Of a stretch of 64,000 bases of DNA, positions 17,040-24,648 are shown in pieces (the stretch's first letter is position 1; every line of letters begins with the position of its first letter). This stretch comes from Chitiniphilus shinanonensis DSM 23277. Its GTDB lineage: Bacteria; Pseudomonadota; Gammaproteobacteria; Burkholderiales; Chitinibacteraceae. The notes beneath the pieces are model-generated. The model was not told the origin of the DNA, did not search any database, and was given only the letters and a program-made list of their open reading frames with translations. The translations under genes and the position numbers were made by a program. The DNA lies in NCBI RefSeq assembly GCF_000374805.1, contig NZ_KB895340.1, positions 124,001 through 188,000 of the forward strand, read 5' to 3'.

Positions 17040-17807
17040 CTACAGCGCGGCCGGGTCGATCTGGCCCACGTGGTCGAACACGAAGCTGGGCTTGTAGGGG
17101 AAGTTGTCGATCATGTCGCGCGTGGTCACGCCCGACAGCACCAGCGCCGTGGTCATGCCCGCCTCCATGCCGCCGACGATGTCGGTATCCATCCGATCAC
17201 CCACCATCACCGCATCCTCCGGGTGCACGCCCAGCTTGCGGGTGGCCAGCGTCATCATCAGCGCGTTGGGCTTGCCGACGATGTAGGGCTTCTTGCCGGT
17301 CGCCGCCGAGATCGCCGCCAGCAGCGTGCCCGCCGCCGGTTCGTTGCCGCCTTCCACCGGGTCGATCATGTCGGGATTGGTGCCGATGAACTTGGCACCG
17401 GCATCGATCAGCCGCACCGCCTTCTTCAGCGTCTCGAACGAGAAATTGCCGGTCTTGGACACCACCACGTAGTCCGGGTGCGATTCCGAGATCGAAAAGC
17501 CGATGTTGTACAACTCGTTGATCAGGCCGCCGCCACCCACCACGAACACCGTGGCGCGTTCCTTCTGCTGGCGCAGGAACATCGCCGTCGCCATCGCGCT
17601 GGTGATGAAGTTCTCCTCGGTCACGCCGCGGATGCCGAGGTACTCCAGCTTGAGCTTCAGATCGAGCGGCGTCTGCTCGGCGTTGTTGGTCAGGAACAGG
17701 AACGGCACTTTCTCGGACAGCAGGCGCTGCACGAACTCGTTGGCACCGGGGATCAACTGCTTGCCGCGGTAGATCACGCCGTCCATGTCGGAGATGATGG
17801 CTTTCAT
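17040..17807 (-). CDS. nagD: HAD-IIA family phosphatase, NagD-like
   Basis: This is a 255-residue haloacid-dehalogenase phosphatase. Motif I is DMDGVIYRG, motif II FLTNN, then GKPN and motif IV GDRMDTDI, with a class IIA cap between motifs II and III. NagD-type enzymes dephosphorylate nucleoside monophosphates and other small phosphates in the cytoplasm. Length and motif spacing fit NagD very well, but there are no nag (N-acetylglucosamine) genes nearby, so the historic name implies no pathway here. It converges on the ABC operon. Confidence 0.85.
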   Translation of the reverse strand: MKAIISDMDGVIYRGKQLIPGANEFVQRLLSEKVPFLFLTNNAEQTPLDLKLKLEYLGIRGVTEENFITSAMATAMFLRQQKERATVFVVGGGGLINELYNIGFSISESHPDYVVVSKTGNFSFETLKKAVRLIDAGAKFIGTNPDMIDPVEGGNEPAAGTLLAAISAATGKKPYIVGKPNALMMTLATRKLGVHPEDAVMVGDRMDTDIVGGMEAGMTTALVLSGVTTRDMIDNFPYKPSFVFDHVGQIDPAAL

Positions 17808-17986
17808 CGAAGAACCTTGTGCGAAGTGGAAAGTCGGGGAAACACGATGCCGGGAGTCTACGCCGCACGCCGGAACGAGCCTATCCCGAGATCAAGTTTC
17901 CGTGCTTGCCCAACGGGGTTTCCCCCATGCCGCGCGCGCGGCAAACAGGCTAAAGTCGAACGCCCTGTTCCGCCCCCCGCCCCGCC

Positions 17987-18862
17987 ATGCAAACCGGCAT
18001 CGTCTACGCCCTCGCCGCCTACCTGATCTGGGGGCTGCTGCCCCTGTTCCTCAAGCAACTGCAAGGCATCCCGGCCGCCGAAGTGCTGCTGCATCGCATG
18101 GTGTGGTCGCTGGTGTTCCTCGGCATCGTACTGGCGCTGCGCCGCAACTGGCGCTGGCTGGGCGAGGCGCTGCGCCAGCCCCGGGTGCTGGGCGGCTTCG
18201 CCGTCAGCGCCGCGCTGCTGGCGATCAACTGGTTCGTCTACATCTGGTCGGTGCAGGCCAACCGGGTGGTGGACGCCAGCCTGGGCTACTTCATCAATCC
18301 GCTGATCAGCGTGCTGATCGGCGTGCTGGTGCTGCGCGAGCGGCTGCGCGTCGGGCAATGGCTGGCGATCGCGGTCGCCACCGCCGGCGTCGCCTGGCTG
18401 ACCTGGCAGGCGGGGCAACTGCCGTGGATCGCCATCGCGCTGGCGCTGTCGTTCGGCTTTTACGGCCTGATGCGCAAGACCGCCGCGCTCGGCGCGCTGG
18501 AAGGATTGTCGCTGGAAACGCTGGTGTTCTTCCCGGTGGCGGGCGGCGCGCTGGCCTGGCTGATGGCCAGCGGCCAGGCGGGGTTCGACCACGCCACGCC
18601 GTGGGTACAGTTCCTGTGCCTGATGGCCGGGCCGATCACCGCCGTGCCGCTGCTGCTGTTCGCCGCCGGCGCGCGCCGCATTCCGATGTCGCTGCTGGGC
18701 ATCCTGCAATACGCCGGCCCCACGGTGCAGCTGCTGCTGGGGGTGTTCCTGTGGCACGAGCCGTTCGGCCCCGCGCGCGCGGTGGGCTTCGCGCTGGTCT
18801 GGGCCGCCTTGCTGATCTACACCGCCGAGGGTTTCTGGGCCGCACGCCGCAAGGCGATGTGA
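17987..18862 (+). CDS. rarD: RarD-type EamA/DMT transporter
   Basis: This 291-residue inner-membrane protein has about ten hydrophobic helices and the RarD signatures IWGLLPLFLKQL, LLAINWFVYIWSV, ASLGYFINPL and GILQYAGPTVQ. RarD belongs to the drug/metabolite transporter superfamily and was named for chloramphenicol sensitivity. Its physiological substrate is not settled. The start ATG follows a region shared with the divergent nagD-like gene. The stop is only eight bases from the convergent DUF2007 gene. Confidence 0.9.
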   Translation: MQTGIVYALAAYLIWGLLPLFLKQLQGIPAAEVLLHRMVWSLVFLGIVLALRRNWRWLGEALRQPRVLGGFAVSAALLAINWFVYIWSVQANRVVDASLGYFINPLISVLIGVLVLRERLRVGQWLAIAVATAGVAWLTWQAGQLPWIAIALALSFGFYGLMRKTAALGALEGLSLETLVFFPVAGGALAWLMASGQAGFDHATPWVQFLCLMAGPITAVPLLLFAAGARRIPMSLLGILQYAGPTVQLLLGVFLWHEPFGPARAVGFALVWAALLIYTAEGFWAARRKAM

Positions 18863-18869
18863 TGGCCGA

Positions 18870-19100
18870 TCAGGCCGCGTCCTCGCCCGGCGCGGCGGCG
18901 AACCATTGCGCGATCACGTCGCGCGCCTGATCGGCCTGGTGATCTTCCACCCACAGCGCCACCAGCGATCCGACCGGCAGTTCGCCCAGCGCGCCTTGCA
19001 GGTATTCGCCGCGCACCTCGCAGGGAATGCGGCAGGCATCGAGCCAGTGCTTCACCAGGTGGGCCTCGATGCCGTTGCTGGCTTCGAACACGCGTTGCAT
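18870..19100 (-). CDS. DUF2007 family small protein
   Basis: This 76-residue protein (MQRVFEASNGIEAHLVKHWL, then a beta strand IPCEVRGEYLQG and a helix ADQARDVIAQW) matches the DUF2007 putative signal-transducing family in length and pattern. Members are small alpha/beta proteins, sometimes joined to zinc ribbons or transporters, and no defined function is known to me. AAGGGAAG precedes the ATG. It sits tail to tail with rarD. Confidence 0.82.
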   Translation of the reverse strand: MQRVFEASNGIEAHLVKHWLDACRIPCEVRGEYLQGALGELPVGSLVALWVEDHQADQARDVIAQWFAAAPGEDAA

Positions 19101-19239
19101 GGCACTTCCCTTTCGCGGATGACGATACGGTCAATGTAGGAAACGCCGCCCGATGCGCCACCCCGGGTGTGTCCGCCACCGACCGCGGCAGGCGAGGCAA
19201 ACCCGCGCGGAGCCAGCCTTCCACCCCAAGCAATGCGCC

Positions 19240-19554
19240 TCAGGGCGCCGGGTACTTGAGCGCGTTCTTGGCCATCTTGTCGCGGATCGCCGCTTCCACA
19301 TCCACTCCCAGCACATCGGCCAGGCGCAGCATGTAGATCAGCACGTCGGCCATTTCCTCCTCCACCGGGCCGCGCCGGGCCGGATCGTGCGCCACGGCCG
19401 CCGCCTGCTCAGGGGTCAGCCACTGGAAGTGTTCCAGCAACTCGGCCATTTCCACCGACATGGCCATGGCGAGGTTCTTGGGGGTGTGGTACGGCAGCCA
19501 GTCGCGCGCCTCGGCGAAGGCGCGGATCTCGGTGGTCAATTGGGACAGGTCCAC
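19240..19554 (-). CDS. MazG-like nucleotide pyrophosphohydrolase (RS21-C6/dCTPase type)
   Basis: This 104-residue all-alpha enzyme probably hydrolyses a nucleoside triphosphate such as dCTP or a modified dNTP to the monophosphate, cleaning the nucleotide pool. The metal-binding pattern is visible as MSVEMAELLEHFQW and VEEEMADVLIYMLRL (EExxD-type helices), with HTPKNLAMAM before it. I chose GTG 19554 because GGAG sits seven bases upstream and the protein then begins like its relatives. An ATG at 19593 would add 13 residues without a ribosome binding site. Confidence 0.85.
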   Translation of the reverse strand: MDLSQLTTEIRAFAEARDWLPYHTPKNLAMAMSVEMAELLEHFQWLTPEQAAAVAHDPARRGPVEEEMADVLIYMLRLADVLGVDVEAAIRDKMAKNALKYPAP

Positions 19555-19669
19555 GATGGGGCTCCAACGGCGGATCGCCGCAAAAGCCCGCATCGTACCC
19601 GACGTCCGGAGCCCTGCCGCATACCGGCGCAGCCTCGAACGCTTGCGCGAGAAGCTCGAAGACCGGCTC

Positions 19670-20305
19670 TCAGACGCTGTTGAGGTTGGTCAGCAACGTC
19701 TGCACATCCTTGGGGCGCGGCAGCGCGTCGCCGGGCGAGGCATACACGGTGAGCTTGCCCTGCTCGACCAGGCCCACTTCCAGTCGGCGCTTGGCGGTGT
19801 CGATCAGCAGGTAGGCCGCGTTCTCGCCGCCCTGGTGCGGCTTGTTGCCGGTGACGAACAACACCTGGTCGCGCGACAGCGGCCCCTGGGTGCCCATGTG
19901 GTCGCGGAAGGTGTCGAGCTTGTCGCCCAGCAGTTTCTTCAGCTCGGGCATGATCGGGCTCAGCTCGGTGAACAGCCCCATATCGCGCGGATACTGGCCC
20001 ACGTAATCGTCCAACGGCCGCCAGTCGGTGCCGGCCAGGCGGCGCGCGCTGTCCTTGAGCGCCTCGCCGTGCCGCTTCACTTCGGCCGCCACGCCGCTGG
20101 CGTCCACTCCGGCAAGCGCTTCGCCCGCCTGCTGCTTCACCTGGTCCAGCGCCTGGCGCGCCTCGCTCGCCACGGCCGACGCCGCGTCGCGGGTCACGTT
20201 CTCGATCACGGCGTTGCCGTGCTTTTCGACCGACTCCGCCGCCTTGTCGCAGGCGACCAGCCCGAATGCCAGCGGCAGCGCCGCCAGCAAACCGATCGGT
20301 TTCAT
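19670..20305 (-). CDS. Lipoprotein of unknown function with amphipathic helices
   Basis: This 211-residue protein has a clear lipobox (GLVAC, Cys19), a long charged helical region with Ala/Val/Lys/Glu heptads (about residues 20-90), and a C-terminal beta-containing part. That part includes LLIDTAKRRLEVGLVEQG and ends near LPRPKDVQTLL. AGGAGGA before ATG 20305 is a strong ribosome binding site. I recognise no family. It is probably periplasmic and membrane-anchored. Neighbours give no clue, since RlmJ is divergent and the pyrophosphohydrolase is separate. Confidence 0.75.
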   Translation of the reverse strand: MKPIGLLAALPLAFGLVACDKAAESVEKHGNAVIENVTRDAASAVASEARQALDQVKQQAGEALAGVDASGVAAEVKRHGEALKDSARRLAGTDWRPLDDYVGQYPRDMGLFTELSPIMPELKKLLGDKLDTFRDHMGTQGPLSRDQVLFVTGNKPHQGGENAAYLLIDTAKRRLEVGLVEQGKLTVYASPGDALPRPKDVQTLLTNLNSV

Positions 20306-20436
20306 GGATGTGTCCTCCTGTTGCGCTCTCATCGGGGTATCGGAGCTTTCCCACGTCGCGCAAGTTCCCGCACGGATTGGCAACACGGCCGCCAGGCGCT
20401 ACCCTCGCGGCCTGAATTCCTTTTCGCGCCGTCCCG

Positions 20437-21282
20437 ATGCTCAGCTACCGTCACGCCTTCCACGCCGGCAATCACGCCGACGTGCTCAAGCACTTCCTGC
20501 TGGTGGAATTGCTGACCTACCTGAACCAGAAGGACAAGCCCTACTGGTACCTGGACACCCATGCCGGCGCCGGCCTGTACGCGCTGACCGAAGGCTACGC
20601 CGCGCGCAACGCCGAGTTCGAGTCGGGTATCGCCCGGCTGTGGCAGGCAACCGACCTGCCCGAACCGCTGGCGCGCTATGTCGAGGTGATCCGTGGCTTC
20701 AACCCGGACGGCAGGCTGGCGTTCTACCCCGGATCGCCGCTGGTGGCGCAGCGCGTGATGCGGCGCGACGACAAGCTGCGCTTGTTCGAGCTGCATCCCA
20801 GCGATGCCAAGCTGCTGGCGGACAACGTCGCCACGCTGGGACGGCAGGCGCAATGGCAGCAGGCCGACGGCTTCACCGGCATCAAGGCGCTGTTGCCGCC
20901 GCCGCCACGCCGCGCGCTGACGCTGATCGACCCGCCCTACGAGGACAAGCGCGATTACCGCCACGTGACCGACGCGCTGGAAGAGGCGCTGCGCCGCTTC
21001 CCTGGCGGCGTCTACGCGGTGTGGTATCCGTGCCTGTCGCGCGAAGAATCGCGCGAGCTGCCGCAGCGCCTGAAGAAGCTCCCGGTCAAGAGCTGGCTGC
21101 GCGCCGAACTGCACGTGCAGCGCCCGGCGGCCGACGGTTTCGGCATGCACGGCAGCGGCATGTTCGTGCTGAACCCGCCGTATACGCTGGCCGCCACGCT
21201 GGGCGAAGTGCTGCCGCGGCTGGTCGCCCTGCTGGGCCAGGATTCCGGCGCGCGCCAGGTGCTGGAACACCACGCGGCCTGA
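20437..21282 (+). CDS. rlmJ: 23S rRNA (adenine-2030-N6)-methyltransferase RlmJ
   Basis: RlmJ makes m6A2030 in 23S rRNA. The 281-residue sequence shows the family start MLSYRHAFHAGNHADVLKH and the SAM-site region LDTHAGAGLY. The catalytic DPPY motif appears as LIDPPYEDKRDY, and GVYAVWYPCLSR follows. All are standard for the YhiR/RlmJ family and the length is normal. The DUF475 gene follows after 42 bases in the same direction. Confidence 0.95.
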   Translation: MLSYRHAFHAGNHADVLKHFLLVELLTYLNQKDKPYWYLDTHAGAGLYALTEGYAARNAEFESGIARLWQATDLPEPLARYVEVIRGFNPDGRLAFYPGSPLVAQRVMRRDDKLRLFELHPSDAKLLADNVATLGRQAQWQQADGFTGIKALLPPPPRRALTLIDPPYEDKRDYRHVTDALEEALRRFPGGVYAVWYPCLSREESRELPQRLKKLPVKSWLRAELHVQRPAADGFGMHGSGMFVLNPPYTLAATLGEVLPRLVALLGQDSGARQVLEHHAA

Positions 21283-21324
21283 GCCGCGACCGCCCTCTTT
21301 CAACCTCTTGCCCGGACCGCTCCC

Positions 21325-22329
21325 ATGTCCACCCTGTTGCGTTTCTTCAAAGGCTCGTTGCTGGTCGCCGTGGCCGGCCTGCTGGCCGCCTGGCTGCTCG
21401 GCGGTGCCAAGGCCGTGTTCATCGTCGCCATCCTCTGCGTGCTGGAGATCTCGCTGTCGTTCGACAACGCGGTGGTCAACGCCACCGTGCTGCGCGACAT
21501 GAACGCGGTGTGGCGCCGGCGCTTCCTCACCTGGGGCATGCTGATCGCCGTATTCGGCATGCGCGTGGTGTTCCCGGTGGCCATCGTCGCGGTGGTCGGC
21601 CACCTCACGCCGTGGGATGCCTTGCTGATGGCGGTCAGCCGCCCCGACGACTACGCGCGCACGCTGACCTCGGCGCACGTCGCCATCGCCGGTTTCGGCG
21701 GCGCCTTCCTGCTGATGGTGTTCCTGAAGTTCTTCTTCGACCAGGAAAAGGACGTGCACTGGATCGGCGTGATCGAGCGCCCGCTGGCGCGCACCGGCCG
21801 TATCGAGGCGGTGGAGATCGGCGTGAGCCTGATCGCGCTGTATGCGATCTCCACCTTCCTGGCCGGGCACGGGCAACTGGAATTCGTGCTGTCGGGCATC
21901 GCCGGCATCGTCACCTATATCGCGGTCGATGGCTTCGGCAGCCTGTTCGAAGGCGGCGGCCAGACCGCGGCGCGCACCGGGCTGTCGGGCTTTCTCTACC
22001 TGGAAGTCCTGGATGCCAGCTTCAGCTTCGACGGTGTGATCGGCGCCTTCGCGCTGTCGAACAATATCTTCATCATCGCCATCGGCCTGGGCGTGGGCGC
22101 GATGTTCGTGCGTTCGCTGACCATCCTCTTCGTCGAGCGCGAGACGCTGGACGCCTTCCGCTATCTGGAGCACGGCGCGTTCTACGCCATCGGCGCGCTG
22201 GCGACCATCATGTTCGTCGGCACCTTCCACGAGATCTCCGAGGTGATCACCGGCCTGATCGGCGCCGGCTTCATCGGGCTGTCGCTGTACTCGTCGATCC
22301 GCCACAACCGCCGCGCCCACGCCGCATGA
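21325..22329 (+). CDS. DUF475 (TerC-like) integral membrane protein
   Basis: The 334-residue protein has about eight or nine transmembrane helices. It carries the acidic membrane motifs of the family, ISLSFDNAVVNATVL and LDASFSFDGVIGAFALSN, which resemble the TerC/Alx metal-ion exporter motifs. DUF475 proteins are presumed metal-ion or tellurite-related transporters, but the substrate is unknown. The repeated FDNA/FDGV pattern in two halves suggests an internal duplication. It probably shares a transcript with rlmJ. Confidence 0.85.
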   Translation: MSTLLRFFKGSLLVAVAGLLAAWLLGGAKAVFIVAILCVLEISLSFDNAVVNATVLRDMNAVWRRRFLTWGMLIAVFGMRVVFPVAIVAVVGHLTPWDALLMAVSRPDDYARTLTSAHVAIAGFGGAFLLMVFLKFFFDQEKDVHWIGVIERPLARTGRIEAVEIGVSLIALYAISTFLAGHGQLEFVLSGIAGIVTYIAVDGFGSLFEGGGQTAARTGLSGFLYLEVLDASFSFDGVIGAFALSNNIFIIAIGLGVGAMFVRSLTILFVERETLDAFRYLEHGAFYAIGALATIMFVGTFHEISEVITGLIGAGFIGLSLYSSIRHNRRAHAA

Positions 22330-22406
22330 AGCACCGGCCGCGCAACGCGGCCCGGCGTTCACAAAAGCTTCAAGCGGACAACTGGCGGGACGAATGGTGA
22401 CAACCT

Positions 22407-23384
22407 ATGGTGAACGGCATGAAAAATAATCCCGTTCATCGCGCCGCGTTCCTTGCCTTGGCCGCCACCGGCGCGGCCCTGCTCGACCCCGCCCACGCCG
22501 CCCCCGGCGACCGGCTCGAAGCCCGCATCGACAACCGCCTGCAACAGCGCGCCAACGGCATCCTGTCGCTGATGGCGTATTCGGTGGTGCCGGACCTGAC
22601 CACCAGCTCGCTGTCGATCCAGGAAGCGGAGACCGGCAACCCCGGCATCACCATGAGCCAGCTGGGCGGCGGCTTCACCGTCAGCAAATCGTTCCCGCTC
22701 TACCTGGAAGGCGCCATCGCCTACAGCCGCTACGACCCGGAATTCGTGGTCACCCAAGGCGAGGAATCGCGCACCATCCCGGTGAAGTGGAACACCGTGT
22801 CCGCCACCGGCGGCATCGGCTGGGATTTCCCCATCACCGACGAGCTGGCGCTGCGCCCCATCGCCAACTTCGCCCTCGGCTACATGGCCAGCGACGCCAG
22901 CCTCGCCAACTGGTTCGTCGGCCATCGCACCGGCTACGAACTCGACTTCCTCGACGACGGCAACCTCTCCGCCGTCGGCTACGGCGGCTCGCTGATGCTC
23001 GACTACGAGCACTATCGGCCCGGTTACGAAATCGATGTGGAGTTGCGCTACACCTACATCCGCCTGGAAAGCATCGGCGGCAGCGAAGCGGTGCAGGGCC
23101 ACGCCGACGCCAAGACCGCCAACCTGTGGGCCCGCTGGCGCGCACCCACCGGCTTCACCGCGCTGGATCGCCCGTTGCGCTATGTGCTGGAAGTGTCGCA
23201 CTCGCAATTCCTCGGCAGCCAGGCCGGCATCCTGGGCTTCGATTCGCTGTCCACCCTCGGCGTGGGCCTGGAACTCGATTCCAGCAAGTACGACATCTTC
23301 GTCACCCGCTGGCGGCTGGTGGCGCGCCACGTGATGGGCGACAACGTGTCGGGGATGTCGCTGGGCTTCGCGGTCAGTTTTTAG
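22407..23384 (+). CDS. Exported beta-barrel-like outer membrane protein, unknown family
   Basis: The 325-residue protein has an N-terminal signal (ending AHAA). The body shows alternating aromatic/hydrophobic strands such as LYLEGAIAYSRYD, VSATGGIGWDF, ALRPIANFALGYM and YEIDVELRYTYIRLES, and ends in Phe (SLGFAVSF). A terminal Phe is what the BAM machinery recognises in outer-membrane barrels. I place it as an autotransporter-barrel-like or OmpA-like porin of unknown role. ATG 22407 and 22419 are both possible. The stop codon TAG is itself the first three bases of the R3 repeat, so the natural end may have been changed by insertion. Confidence 0.7.
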   Translation: MVNGMKNNPVHRAAFLALAATGAALLDPAHAAPGDRLEARIDNRLQQRANGILSLMAYSVVPDLTTSSLSIQEAETGNPGITMSQLGGGFTVSKSFPLYLEGAIAYSRYDPEFVVTQGEESRTIPVKWNTVSATGGIGWDFPITDELALRPIANFALGYMASDASLANWFVGHRTGYELDFLDDGNLSAVGYGGSLMLDYEHYRPGYEIDVELRYTYIRLESIGGSEAVQGHADAKTANLWARWRAPTGFTALDRPLRYVLEVSHSQFLGSQAGILGFDSLSTLGVGLELDSSKYDIFVTRWRLVARHVMGDNVSGMSLGFAVSF

Positions 23385-23603
23385 GGCGAATCGATATTCA
23401 AACGTAAGTGCGAAGGGCGAAGGCCGGGATGCAGGGTAAGGCGTGCCGAGTGCCGCGGGGTCACCCCCGCAAGCGAAGTACAACGCGGCCATGCGCCCGG
23501 CCTTCGTCCGTCCCTACGGGTTGGTCCGTGGGTCGGCGTCTGCTTTGTCGCACGGCTTGCAGACGGACCAACGCATCCCACGTTTGAATGTCGATTCGCC
23601 CTA
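23382..23603. repeat. R3 element, copy 1 (222 bp)
   Basis: The element begins TAGGGCGAATCGATATTCAA, and the right end read on the other strand is TAGGGCGAATCGACATTCAA, so the terminal inverted repeats are nearly perfect over about 24 bases. The interior has GAAGGCCGGGATGCAG near one end and CAACGCATCCCAC near the other. Its first three bases form the stop codon of the preceding gene. There is no coding capacity. Confidence 0.85.
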
Positions 23604-23604
23604 G

Positions 23605-23732
23605 GAGTGGCCGCCAAAACCCTTCTGGCGGCGTCGCGTGGGGGCGCCGAGCTGAAACTTGCCGTACCACACGTACTGTCTGCGTCTCGCGCTCCTTGCC
23701 AGCACCGCTACGCTGGGTTTTGTCAGCCGCTC
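23605..23732 (+). repeat. R1 element, copy C (128 bp)
   Basis: Left end GAGTGGCCGCCAAAACCC, right end complement GAGCGGCTGACAAAACCC. It shares the interior blocks TCTGGCGGCGTCGCG, ACTTGCCGTAC and GTACTGTCTGCG with copies A and B, plus a GGGGGCGCCGAGC block also seen in D and E. It abuts R3 copy 1 and ends nine bases from the stop codon of the next minus-strand gene. Confidence 0.85.
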
Positions 23733-23741
23733 CAAAGCCTA

Positions 23742-24512
23742 TCAGGCCGGACACACGAACGCGCTCATGTAGTTGGCGGTGCCCTGCCGCGAGCGGGTGG
23801 TCTGGATCGCCTGGCCGCCCACGCCCGCACCGCCCATCACCTCGCGCAGGTGCGCCGCCACCGCCTCCTCGCCCTCGTCGGCCCGGATCACGTAGCCGGT
23901 CACCCGGTAGCCCGCCTGGGCATTGATCGAATCGGGCAGCATGCGCACCCGCGCCTGGGCCACGCCACTATCGCGCAATGCCGCGCCGATCCGCGCCGCC
24001 TGCGCCTGCCCGGCGGCGCCCAGCCGCTCGCACCAGAACACGTCGAAGCGATAGCGCGAGAACTCGGCCGGATGCTGCGGTTGCGCGCGCGGCGCCGACG
24101 CCACGACCACCGGCGGCTGCTCCTGCTTGAACAACTGCTCCTGCTGCACGGTGCGCACGGCGGCCTGCTTGATCTCCTGCACCTGCGACTTGGTCAGCAC
24201 CAGCAGCAATTCATGTCGCAGCGGGTCGCTCAGCATGCTGGTCACCAGCGCCATCGCCACCTCCTGGCGGCGGCGGTCGTCGGATTCCAGCGAGCGCACC
24301 ACGGCCTCGTAGACACTCATCTGCCGCCGCTCCAGGCTTTCGCGCTCGGCGCGCCGCTCGGTCGATTCCTGCGTCTGCGCCTCCACCCGCTTGAGCACCA
24401 CGTCGGCCTGGTCCAGCTTGGCCTTGGTCCAGATCCCGACCGAGGCGGCGACGATGGTCACCACCAGGTTGATGCTCGTCAGGATCCCGCCTGTCCCCAA
24501 TCCCTCGCTCAT
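23742..24512 (-). CDS. Membrane-anchored coiled-coil protein with LytR_C/SPOR-like end
   Basis: This 256-residue protein has one transmembrane segment near the N-terminus (LTSINLVVTIVAASVGIW). A long charged coiled coil follows (KLDQADVVLKRVEAQTQEST to about residue 140), then a Pro-rich linker, and a small alpha/beta domain with FDVFWCERLGAAGQAQAARI and YRVTGYVIRADEGEEA. That last domain resembles LytR_C or SPOR-like domains that act near the cell wall, but the match is by pattern only. It follows the 543-residue repeat protein on the same strand, with a terminator between. Function unknown. Confidence 0.65.
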   Translation of the reverse strand: MSEGLGTGGILTSINLVVTIVAASVGIWTKAKLDQADVVLKRVEAQTQESTERRAERESLERRQMSVYEAVVRSLESDDRRRQEVAMALVTSMLSDPLRHELLLVLTKSQVQEIKQAAVRTVQQEQLFKQEQPPVVVASAPRAQPQHPAEFSRYRFDVFWCERLGAAGQAQAARIGAALRDSGVAQARVRMLPDSINAQAGYRVTGYVIRADEGEEAVAAHLREVMGGAGVGGQAIQTTRSRQGTANYMSAFVCPA

Positions 24513-24603
24513 CGGCTGCTCTCCGTCGTCACGCGATGCTATGGGGATAGACGGCGCGCGATGCGGCGACCGTCCCAGGCGATGCGCGGCGGGCGGACAA
24601 ACG

Positions 24604-24626
24604 AAAACCCCGGCGTCGTGCCGGGG
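24604..24626 (-). terminator. Intrinsic terminator after the Ala-rich repeat protein
   Basis: On the minus strand CCCCGGC pairs with GCCGGGG across five bases, followed by TTTT. Confidence 0.65.
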
Positions 24627-24648
24627 CTTCGTCGGTTGGCGTGGCAGG

